From an uncultured Hymenobacter sp. (GTDB lineage Bacteria; Bacteroidota; Bacteroidia; Cytophagales; Hymenobacteraceae), in the NCBI GenBank assembly GCA_937871705.1, contig CALMOO010000055.1, forward strand, positions 1-6,923: a stretch of 6,923 bases of DNA, read 5' to 3'. The translations under genes and the position numbers were made by a program. This document shows positions 1-6,471 of this stretch, piece by piece. Position 1 is the first letter of the stretch, and every line of letters starts with the position of its first letter. A model generated the notes under the pieces. That model saw nothing but the letters and a program-made list of their open reading frames with translations. It ran no database searches and had not been told where the DNA came from.

Positions 1-705
1 GCCCAAAGCTTGGTCGAAAGCCTCAAGAACGACACGGTGGCTGACCCGGCGCGCAGCATCGCCCACGTTATTCCCCACGAGTGCATGACCTACCGTGAGG
101 CCCTAGCGCTGGCGTTCCAGCGCATCGAGCAAAACGAGGTCGTCAGCAGTTGGAGCGATGCCATGAGCAGCGGCACGCTGCGCCAGAACTACATGGACGC
201 CATCCAAATCCCAAAAAATGGCATGTTCTTCGACCGGCAACTTAAGCCGTTTACTCGCCCCGTGGCCGAAGTGCTCGACAATATCTGGCGCATCGGCGGC
301 GACCGCGGCTGGTACAAGACCGACTGGCTCTGGCGCATCCGTGGGCTCATGGACAAGCTGGTAGGGGGGGTAGGGCTGCGCCGCGGCCGCCGCTCGCCCA
401 GCCGCCTGCGCGCCGGCGACCCGCTCGATTTCTGGCGCGTGCTGGTGGCCGACCGCGCCGCCAAGCGCCTCCTGCTTTACGCCGAGATGAAGCTGCCTGG
501 CGAAGCCTGGCTCCAGTTCCGCATCGTGGACAACCCCGATGGCACCCACGCCGTGGAGCAATTGGCCGCCTACCGGCCGCAAGGCTTGCTGGGGCGACTA
601 TACTGGTATTCGGTGCTGCCATTTCACGGTATCATTTTCAAAGGCATGGTGAAGAATTTGGTGGAGTACCCGTCGGCAGTTGGGCGGGTGACGGAGGTGG
701 CTTAA
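1..705 (+). CDS. SDR-family NAD(P)-binding oxidoreductase with DUF2867 domain, C-terminal part (5' end outside window)
   Basis: The frame is open from base 1 to a TAA at 703-705, so the gene enters from the left and only about 234 C-terminal residues are visible. A TTG at 10 is in frame but does not look like a real start. The visible part matches what I know of the DUF2867 domain found behind a Rossmann NAD(P)-binding domain in YbjT-like SDR proteins: an RRGRRSPSRLRAGDPLDFWRV stretch (about bases 379-441), then AEMKLPGEAWLQF (about 484-522), and a late YWYSVLPFH segment (about 601-627). The usual family length is near 480-500 residues, so roughly half is missing. The Rossmann GxxGxxG motif would lie upstream and cannot be seen. 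The substrate is unknown; members are presumed cytoplasmic or membrane-associated oxidoreductases. No frameshift is seen. The stop codon abuts a large inverted repeat that could end transcription. Confidence 0.87.
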   Translation, partial: AQSLVESLKNDTVADPARSIAHVIPHECMTYREALALAFQRIEQNEVVSSWSDAMSSGTLRQNYMDAIQIPKNGMFFDRQLKPFTRPVAEVLDNIWRIGGDRGWYKTDWLWRIRGLMDKLVGGVGLRRGRRSPSRLRAGDPLDFWRVLVADRAAKRLLLYAEMKLPGEAWLQFRIVDNPDGTHAVEQLAAYRPQGLLGRLYWYSVLPFHGIIFKGMVKNLVEYPSAVGRVTEVA

Positions 706-821
706 GTGCAGCCCCACCCCCGGCCCCTCCCCTGCGGGGGAGGGGAGCCTGACGTTGGCTAACGTCCGCTGACGAGTGGCTCCCCTCCCCCGCAGGGGAG
801 GGGCCGGGGGTGGGGCTGCAC
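706..821. repeat. Perfect 44-bp inverted repeat with 28-nt spacer (dispersed-type GC-rich palindrome or terminator)
   Basis: The left arm 706-749 and right arm 778-821 are exact reverse complements over 44 bp. Each arm also holds its own hairpin: in the left arm CCCCTCCCC (724-732) pairs with GGGGAGGGG (737-745) around a TGCG loop. The spacer 750-777 contains a further small inverted repeat, GACGTT (751-756) with AACGTC (761-766). The element begins on the base right after the TAA of the upstream gene. From the sequence alone it could be a dispersed intergenic repeat or a strong structural terminator or 3'-end stabiliser. There is no T-tract directly behind it. Perfect arm identity implies recent insertion or gene conversion between the arms. 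Confidence 0.9.
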
Positions 822-864
822 ATTTCTATCCGCCTCAGGCAACCGTTTTACTGACCGCACCATC

Positions 865-932
865 TAAGGGAGTGGCGCAGATGCTTTCAGATAAATCCCC
901 TGAACGCGCCTGTGCCACTCCTTTATTTTTTT
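865..932 (+). terminator. Long imperfect hairpin followed by T-tract, probable Rho-independent terminator
   Basis: Bases 865-890 pair with 900-925 around a 9-nt loop (891-899). There are 24 pairs in 26 positions, with mismatches at 881/909 and 885/905 and three G-T wobbles (868/922, 877/913, 882/908). The strongest part is GGAGTGGC (869-876) with GCCACTCC (914-921). Seven T follow at 926-932, as in an intrinsic terminator for + strand transcription, presumably from the 1-705 gene. The stem is much longer than a typical terminator, so it may instead be a palindromic repeat that happens to lie before T residues. Confidence 0.6.
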
Positions 933-989
933 CTTACTACCCCTGTAACGTCTCGCACAGTCGGTAGGTAATGGCTAGTGAAGGACGAT

Positions 990-1006
990 TTGGAAGGAAG
1001 TTCCAA
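990..1006. repeat. Short perfect inverted repeat TTGGAA-N5-TTCCAA
   Basis: The 6-bp arms 990-995 and 1001-1006 are separated by GGAAG. The symmetry could be an operator half-site pair or a small hairpin at the edge of the AT-rich region upstream of the receptor gene. A repeat this short can arise by chance, so the functional meaning is open. Confidence 0.3.
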
Positions 1007-1222
1007 GGGAGGATAAAAATTTTCATACTTAAAAACACGGTTTGAGGCACGCTACGAGGTTTTTGGAAAATAATTTTGAAACAGTACTATGTGAAACAAA
1101 GTACCTGTTGTAAGTTTGTTCTATCAAAAGCCTAGTACCACTTTAAAACCTACAACCTGGCGCCGCACGGTTGCGGTTAAAGCCCCCAAATGCCAGCCGC
1201 CAATCGGGTGGTGGCCCCCACC

Positions 1223-1273
1223 CCGGCAGCCCAGCTGCTGCCGGCGCTAGCCAGCTAACCTGCTTGTAGCAGG
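1223..1273 (+). other. Pair of small stem-loops upstream of the receptor gene
   Basis: The first hairpin pairs CCGGCAGC (1223-1230) with GCTGCCGG (1237-1244) around a 6-nt loop. The second pairs CCTGCT (1259-1264) with AGCAGG (1268-1273) around TGT. They lie 129-179 bases before the chosen start at 1402 and could form part of an mRNA leader if transcription begins near the AT-rich -7-like sites. They are not directly followed by a T-tract. Confidence 0.35.
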
Positions 1274-1401
1274 CCGGCTGCTCCCCTACCCTTCTTGTGC
1301 TTTTTCACTAGGCACGACGCTTCACTTCACCCCCGGAACCGCGGCCGGCTGGGAACGGAATCGCCATGCCCTTCCCGAACGCCTTCTTCTTGTTTTTTGC
1401 C

Positions 1402-3876
1402 ATGAGCTTCTCCTTGAAAATCAACTTATTACTTCCAGTTACCGGGTTAGGGATGCTGCTGACGCTGCCCCAGCAACTGCGGGCCCAGACCGCGCCGGCT
1501 GTCACCAGCGCAACGGTTACCGGCACAGCCGTAGATGGTGGCGCCAAGGCCGAGCCGCTACCCTTCGCTACGGTGCTGCTGCGCCACGCCGAGGCAACGG
1601 ATACGAGCTTGGTAGCCACGGGCCAAACCACGCTGGCTGGCACGTTTGAGCTGGCCAAGGTGCCGGCCGGCGCCTACCGGCTGCGGGTGTTGGCGCTGGG
1701 CTACCAGGTCTTGGTGCAGCCGGTGCGAGTGGCGCCGGGCCAGGCCAGCGTGGCCCTTGGCTCGCTGAAGCTGCACACCTCTAGCAAGCAGCTGGCCGAG
1801 GTGAAGGTGACTGGCGAGAAAGCTGTGGTGCAGCAGGAGCTGGGCAAAACGGTGATTAACGTAGAGAAGGACTTGAGCAGCGTGGGCGGCACCGCCGTGA
1901 ACGTACTCGAGAACGTGCCCGCCGTGGCCGTCGACGCAAGTGGCACCGTGAGTTTGCGCGGCTCTTCGAACCTGACGATTCTGATTGATGGCAAACCGGC
2001 CGGCACCAGCAACGGCGGCCCGGGCCCGCGCCTCGACCAAATTCCGGCTTCGCAGATTGCGCAAGTGGAGGTGATGACCAACCCCTCGGCGAAGTATGAT
2101 GCCAGCGGGGCGGGCGTTATCAACATCATTACCAAGAAGAACAAAAAGGAAGGCTGGAACGGCCAGGCGGCGCTGGTGGTAGGCACCCGCGACAAATACT
2201 CGCCCAGCCTCAGCCTGAGCCGCCACCACAATAAGGCGACCTGGAACCTGGGCTACGACGGCAGCGACCAGATGTACCGCACCCGCAGCAGCAACACCCA
2301 AACTGCTTTGCTGACCGATGGCAGCAGCCTATTTACCACCCAGGAGGGGGTAGGGACGCAGCACAACCGCAACCACAGCCTGAACCTGGGCCTGAACTAC
2401 GACCTGAACAAGGAGCAAACCCTAAGCCTGAGCGTGCAGCCGTACTGGGAGCACCAGACGGAGCTTGACAACCAAGTTTTGACCCAGCAAACGGTAGGCT
2501 CGCCCACCGTGACGACGCAGTACGGCCAAGAAATAGCCGATGTGAAGGTGAAAGTGCTGGAATCGTCGGCTGACTACCGCCACACCTGGGAGGCCCACAA
2601 AGGCCGCGAGCTAACCGCCAATGCAGGCATGGTGAACATCAGCGCCGACATTCCGGTGAGCTAGCTGCTGACGGGCGGCACTGCCCCCGCCGGCTTCAAG
2701 CAGGCGCAGGTAGACTACACGCTGCCCAGCGCCGACAACAAGAGCAAGCTCGAAACCGGCGTGCGGATGCAGGCCCTGCACAACACCGGCAGCACGGCCA
2801 TGTTTACGCCCACTTCTATCGACCCCAACGCCGAGTTTGAGCGCGACAACAACCGCTCGTTCGACTACAACTTCACCCAGATAATGCCCGCCGCTTATGC
2901 CACGTACCAGCGCACGCTGGCCCACGGCTGGAGCGCCCAGGGCGGCCTGCGCAGCGAGGCCACCTTCCTCAACGGGGGGGTAGCCGATGGCCGGGCCTCG
3001 GTCAACCGCGGCTACATCAGCCTCTTCCCGTCGGCCACGGTGGCCCACGAGTTGGGCAAGGAGCCCGGCCAGAGCCGCTTACAGTTCAGCTACGCCCGGC
3101 GCCTGAATCGGCCCGACTTCATGCAGCAATTGCCCATTCAGCTCTACCAAGACCCGCGCAACTACCGCCAGGGCAACCCCAACCTGCTCCCCGAGTTCAG
3201 CCACAACCTGGAGCTGGGCCACCAGCTGAACCTGACCGGCGGCGCCAGCATCACGACCACCGTGTTTGCCCGCTTTACTCAGAACGCCATTCAGCGGCTC
3301 CGCAACATCGACACCCTGGCCACCCGCCTCAGCAACGTGGGGGTAGTAACCCAGGAAACCTTCCAGAACCTGGGCAGCACCACCAACCTGGGCCTCGAAA
3401 TGACCTGGGCCCAGCCCCTGGCTAAGTGGTGGCGCGTGTCGGCCAGCGGCTCCGTCTACCGCTCGCAGATTGCCACCAACGCCGCCGACGCGGCTAACCG
3501 CTCGGCCCTGGCTGGCTCGGCCCGCCTGGCCAACAACTTCACGCCCCGCAAAGGCCTCGACATACAGCTCACCGGCAACCTCCGCTCCACGGTGCTTACG
3601 GCGCAGGGCCGCCAGCTTGCCACCGGGGGCATCGACCTCGCCCTTCGCCAGCGCCTCTTTAGCGACCGCGCTGCCCTTACGCTCCGGGTTTCTGACCTCC
3701 TGAACACGCAGGTACGCCGCACTGAGCTGGCTACCCCCGAGCTGCAAACCAGCCTCTACAACAAGTACGAAACGCGTGTCGGTTGGCTGGGCTTCACCTG
3801 GTTTATCGGCGCCACCAAGGCCAAGGAAGGCCGCATCGATGCGGCCCCCAGCGGCGGGGGCGGGTTTGGGGGGTAG
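1402..3876 (+). pseudogene. TonB-dependent receptor (outer-membrane beta-barrel family) interrupted by in-frame TAG
   Basis: An outer-membrane receptor that would import a ligand using TonB energy. Numbering from ATG 1402, residues 1-29 form a signal peptide ending LRAQ, about 36-123 a carboxypeptidase-regulatory-like beta domain (EPLPFATVLL, GTFELAKVPAGAYRL), and about 140-245 a plug domain with LRGSSNLTILIDGKP and YDASGAGVINIITK. The barrel runs to the end, closing with a Gly-rich tail. Codon 421 (2662-2664) is TAG; the same frame then continues open for 403 sense codons to TAG 3874-3876. Repaired length is about 824 residues, normal for the family. ATG 1366 is in frame, but it would put an odd hydrophobic stretch before the signal peptide; 1402 follows a pyrimidine-rich tract as at the other starts. 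The stop may be a mutation, a sequencing error or a readthrough site. The ligand is unknown. Confidence 0.85.
2662..2664 (+). other. In-frame amber codon inside the receptor gene
   Basis: The frame reads GTG AGC TAG CTG CTG ACG, giving PVS-stop-LLTGG in the barrel part of the protein. The sequence on both sides keeps family-like coding character with no frame change, so a single base substitution is enough to explain it. CAG (Gln) to TAG by a C-to-T transition is the simplest guess. The stop sits inside the 8-base palindrome AGCTAGCT (2659-2666). Confidence 0.9.
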
Positions 3877-3967
3877 GGCCTGGCGCCTCGCCTCTTCGCA
3901 CAAAATCAATAGGTTATCCTTTGCTTTTCAACAGGTTTCAACTTCTCACCTTCTTCTTTTCTAAGTC

Positions 3968-4816
3968 ATGAAAGTTTCCTCTGTTTTGCTTGCTGCTGCC
4001 CTCGCACTGCCTGCTACTGGCGCTTTTGCCCAGTCTTACCAGTCGTTCACGGCTACGGCCTACCGCCCCTCGGTACATAGCGCCCGGCCTGCGGCCGCCA
4101 CGTCCTTTACCCACCGCGTGGCCGGTGGGGGCAGCGTTACCTACTTCGGGGCTACTTGCTCGCAGGATGCTCGCAACGAGCAGTTTGCGCAGCTGCGGCA
4201 GGCCTTCGAGGCCAGCCGGCCCACGGTCGTTTTCTTCGAAAAGCCTGACTGCGGCGTCGATAGTACCGAGGCCGCTACCATCGGCCGGATGGGCGAAAGT
4301 GGCTACGTGCGCTACCTGGCCCAGCAGCACCAAGTGCCCGTAGTGCGGCTCGACGACCCTCAGGCCGAATATGCCTACCTCCAAACCAAAGTCGATGCCG
4401 AGCGCCTCAAGCTCTACTACCTGCTGCGCCAGACGCAGCGCGTGCGCACAAGCACCAGCGCCTCGAAAGCCACTACCATCAAGGCGCTAAAGCAGCTGAT
4501 TGCCAATAGCTCTTACTTCCTACCCGGCACCGAGGGCGTAATCCGCAACGTGACCGAGTTTGAGCTGGCTTACCAGAAATACTGCCCCGCCGGCGGCAAA
4601 TGGTGGAAGGCTCCGGCTGCTTGGTTTGATTCGAGCGCCGCGACGGCCAGCACGAGCAGCGCCTTTATCAAGGAGATGAGCGTCGCCATCAACGAGTTTC
4701 GCGAGCAGTATACCAACCGCAAGCTAACCGAGCGGGCGCAGGCCGGCGAGCGCGTATTCGTCGTGGTTGCCCCCGACCACCTGCCTAGCCAGGCTACGTC
4801 GTTGGCCAGCAAGTAA
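3968..4816 (+). CDS. Secreted TraB/GumN/PrgY-like putative hydrolase with altered motif 1
   Basis: 282 residues with a signal peptide of about 21 residues (cleavage near AFA-QS), so probably periplasmic. The fold assignment is by motif only. VTYFGATCS (57-65) resembles the N-terminal GxxH motif of the TraB/EreA/ChaN-type superfamily, PTVVFFEKP (85-93) resembles the following beta strand ending in the conserved Glu (E91), GESGYVRYLAQQHQVPVVRLDDPQAEY (109-135) matches the usual helix-strand with acidic residues, and ERVFVVVAPDHLPSQ (261-275) resembles the C-terminal strand with the conserved His (H271). The first His is Cys64 here, so catalysis may be changed or lost. The 91-bp gap from the receptor holds a TATCCTTTG (3915-3923), close to a -7 element, and a pyrimidine-rich tract before the ATG. 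The substrate is unknown. The gene could also be called hypothetical. Confidence 0.72.
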   Translation: MKVSSVLLAAALALPATGAFAQSYQSFTATAYRPSVHSARPAAATSFTHRVAGGGSVTYFGATCSQDARNEQFAQLRQAFEASRPTVVFFEKPDCGVDSTEAATIGRMGESGYVRYLAQQHQVPVVRLDDPQAEYAYLQTKVDAERLKLYYLLRQTQRVRTSTSASKATTIKALKQLIANSSYFLPGTEGVIRNVTEFELAYQKYCPAGGKWWKAPAAWFDSSAATASTSSAFIKEMSVAINEFREQYTNRKLTERAQAGERVFVVVAPDHLPSQATSLASK

Positions 4817-4863
4817 GCGGCGGGCCGCCCCGATGGGTAGCCGCAGTCTTCTATAGCGTTTTG

Positions 4864-4898
4864 GCCAGTCGCCGGTGTCGTAGCTGCCGGCGGCTGGC
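4864..4898 (+). other. 12-bp stem-loop between the TraB-like gene and the esterase gene
   Basis: Bases 4864-4875 pair with 4887-4898 (12 pairs, one G-T at 4869/4893) around an 11-nt loop. It lies 47 bases after the stop of the upstream gene and 31 bases before the ATG of the esterase. No T-tract follows on either strand, so a classical intrinsic terminator is not supported. It could be a 3'-end structure of the upstream mRNA or a leader structure of the esterase mRNA. Confidence 0.5.
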
Positions 4899-4929
4899 TG
4901 AGCGTGGTTCAGTTCCTTCCTCACCCTTC

Positions 4930-6186
4930 ATGTATAAGAAGCTGCTTCTCCTTTTAGGGCTGGTGATGGCCACGGCGCTAACCCAGGCACAAACGATTAA
5001 GAATAAAGATATTACCATTGGCCACGTCGATAGTATCACGTCGGCGGTGCTGAAAGAGAAGCGCCAGCTTTGGGTATATGTACCGGCGAGTGCGCGCGAC
5101 CTTACTTATTTGCCACATCGCTACCCGGTGGTGTATCTGCTGGATGGCGACGCCTTTTTTGCTTCCGCGACGGGCATGATTGGGCAGCTAAGCGAAGGCT
5201 TCCTGACCAATGTATTTCCGGAGATGATTGTGGTGGGCATTCTCAACACCGACCGCATGCGTGATTTCACGCCTAACCACGTGACCAGCTCGGCCGTGGT
5301 GGCGGCTAGCGGACTAAAAACCTCCGGCGGTGGGGAGAACTTCACCACCTTTTTGGCGCAGGAGCTGCTTCCGTACATCGATGCCCACTACTCCACCTCG
5401 CCCCACCGCACGCTCATTGGCCACTCGCTGGGCGGGCTGCTGGTGCTGAACACCCTGGTGCATCATACCAACTTGTTTGAGAACTACGTAGCGCTTGACC
5501 CCACCGTGTATTGGGACGAGGAACGGCTGCTCAAGCAAGCCTGCGACGCGCTCGCCCAGCCCCGGTTTGCCGGCCGGTCTTTGTTCGTGGCCTCGGCCAA
5601 TACGCAGCCCGCCGGCCTCGATTCGGTGCAGATACTACGCGATACTTCCCTGGAAGCAACAATTACCCGCGCCAAGTGGACGCTGCGTGACGCCCTGGCC
5701 CGCAACCCGCGCAATGGCCTGCGGGCAGCCTACCAGTACTACTCCACTGCCACCCACAACACGGTGCCGCTGCTGGCCACTTACGACGCCTTGCAGTTCC
5801 TGTTCAAGCCCTACGCCTTGTCGCCGGCCGCCACCGTTGAGCTGCTGGGGCCCACGTTGAAAGTCGAAGGCGCGGCCTTGTTGCTGGAAGCTCATTACCG
5901 GCAGGTATCAACCCAGATGGGGTATCTGGTGCGGCCGCCCGAGCGTTTCGTCAACGAGTTTGCCTACCATTTGCTCCAAAATGAGCAGGCTGGGCGGGCC
6001 CTCGGCTTTTTTCAGCTGAACGTGCGGAGCTATCCCACCAGCTTCAACGCCCACGACAGCCTGGGCGACTGCTACCTGGCGCTCGGCAAACGGACCTTGG
6101 CCGCCGAGTCGTACACGAAGGCTTTACAGCTGCACGAAAACCCGGATACCCGGCAAAAACTGACGCGCTTGCAAGCCAGAAAGTAA
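4930..6186 (+). CDS. Secreted alpha/beta-hydrolase esterase (esterase D/enterochelin-esterase type) with C-terminal TPR tail
   Basis: 418 residues from ATG 4930. A signal peptide (MYKKLLLLLGLVMATALTQAQ) places it in the periplasm or outside. The hydrolase domain covers about 25-295: RQLWVYVP (45-52), YPVVYLLDGDAFF (65-77, the family's 'YPVlYlLDG' strand), FLAQELLPYIDAHY (141-154), and the nucleophile elbow GHSLGG with Ser166. ALDPTVYWDE (188-197) follows, and His276 in THNTVP is the likely catalytic His. The acid residue is not clear by eye. Residues about 350-405 look like a tetratricopeptide unit (AGRALGFF, SLGDCYLALGKRTLAAESYTKALQL). An upstream in-frame TTG at 4861 is rejected because it would bury the signal peptide. 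Family members cleave various esters, including siderophore esters (Fes, IroE) and S-formylglutathione; the substrate here is unknown. Confidence 0.88.
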   Translation: MYKKLLLLLGLVMATALTQAQTIKNKDITIGHVDSITSAVLKEKRQLWVYVPASARDLTYLPHRYPVVYLLDGDAFFASATGMIGQLSEGFLTNVFPEMIVVGILNTDRMRDFTPNHVTSSAVVAASGLKTSGGGENFTTFLAQELLPYIDAHYSTSPHRTLIGHSLGGLLVLNTLVHHTNLFENYVALDPTVYWDEERLLKQACDALAQPRFAGRSLFVASANTQPAGLDSVQILRDTSLEATITRAKWTLRDALARNPRNGLRAAYQYYSTATHNTVPLLATYDALQFLFKPYALSPAATVELLGPTLKVEGAALLLEAHYRQVSTQMGYLVRPPERFVNEFAYHLLQNEQAGRALGFFQLNVRSYPTSFNAHDSLGDCYLALGKRTLAAESYTKALQLHENPDTRQKLTRLQARK

Positions 6187-6276
6187 GGCCTGCCGCCGTG
6201 GGGCTGCAGCAGTCAAATACCTCGTGAATCGCGTCGGGACAACTGGTGCGGCCACTATTACCGACTACTTATAAGC

Positions 6277-6289
6277 GAAGCTACGCTTC
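6277..6289 (+). other. Small hairpin GAAGC-TAC-GCTTC downstream of the esterase gene
   Basis: A 5-bp perfect stem with a 3-nt loop lies about 90 bases after the esterase stop, followed within 15 bases by the pyrimidine-rich ACGCTACCCCTCTTTTCTGC. It could be a weak transcription end for the esterase, but the stem is short and the T content is low. Confidence 0.25.
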
Positions 6290-6315
6290 TACGCTACCCC
6301 TCTTTTCTGCAAAAA

Positions 6316-6394
6316 TCCCGCCGGCAAGTGGCTGAGCGGCGGGCAAGAGACTAGGCCAATCCTGGCGGGAGCTGCCAACCGCGGCAGTTCCCGC
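6316..6394 (+). promoter_or_regulatory. Two strong stem-loops with a possible alternative pairing in the leader of the TPR gene
   Basis: Segment A (6317-6323, CCCGCCG) pairs with B (6337-6343, CGGCGGG) around a 13-nt loop. Segment C (6365-6376) pairs with D (6383-6394) in a 12-bp stem with one G-T (6371/6388) and a 6-nt loop. A can also pair with C, because TCCCGCC (6316-6322) is the exact complement of GGCGGGA (6364-6370). Formation of A:C would break both A:B and C:D. This is the arrangement expected of a leader that switches between structures, although shared GC-rich words could produce it by chance. No T-tract follows C:D, so plain transcription attenuation is not shown. I recognise no known riboswitch class. 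Confidence 0.45.
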
Positions 6395-6471
6395 TTGCGA
6401 GGGAGTTAGTTTGCGACGCCGTTACTGCCGGCTTTACTAATTTCCCTACCCCCCTTCTCCACGCTGCTTTC

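Larger units (their letters stand above)
933..1401. other. Intergenic region without a credible gene; AT-rich core, likely holding the receptor promoter
   Basis: No reading frame here has coding character. The part from about 1005 to 1150 is clearly more AT-rich than its surroundings, as expected for a promoter region in a GC-rich genome. Two octamers fit the Bacteroidota -7 consensus TAnnTTTG: TAATTTTG at 1071-1078 and TAAGTTTG at 1111-1118. Neither has a TTTG at the expected spacing upstream (the nearest are 26 and 32 nt away), so both are weak. Small inverted repeats are TTGGAA/TTCCAA (990-995 and 1001-1006), CCGGCAGC/GCTGCCGG (1223-1230 and 1237-1244) and CCTGCT/AGCAGG (1259-1264 and 1268-1273). 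A pyrimidine-rich stretch runs from about 1280 to 1307. Confidence 0.6.

Noticed and set aside
638..823. Minus-strand frame with PTPGPSPAGEG-type peptide over the palindrome
   Set aside because: It is the translation of the GC-rich inverted repeat; such peptides are common false ORFs wherever this type of repeat occurs. The + strand frame at 776-967 overlaps the same repeat and is also rejected.
706..932. CRISPR array or transposon with transposase
   Set aside because: There are only inverted, not regularly spaced direct, repeats, and no transposase-like frame lies in or next to them.
971..1045. Small + strand frame of 24 codons (ATG 971, TGA 1043) in the AT-rich gap
   Set aside because: No ribosome-binding context, no recognisable product and a composition typical of non-coding DNA.
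2767..3876. Independent gene starting at an internal ATG after the receptor's amber codon
   Set aside because: The frame is continuous with the upstream half, sequence from 2665 on is already barrel-like, and a fragment without signal peptide or plug would have no clear function.
3079..3909. 276-residue minus-strand frame opposite the receptor
   Set aside because: It is antisense to a confidently assigned barrel domain and has low-complexity Ala/Gly/Val-rich content typical of GC-rich shadow frames. The 1558-2301 minus-strand frame is rejected for the same reason.
1402..6186. A ferric-siderophore uptake and hydrolysis operon (receptor plus esterase)
   Set aside because: The superfamilies fit, but both are broad, the genes are separated by a TraB-like gene and by gaps of 91 and 113 bp, and no iron box or siderophore-specific residue was identified.
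6354..6394. Superficial likeness to a cobalamin riboswitch (AATCC...GAGCTGCC...CCGC)
   Set aside because: Only short words match. The rest of the B12-box context and the expected conserved upstream core are not present, and the matching words are arms of a simple hairpin.
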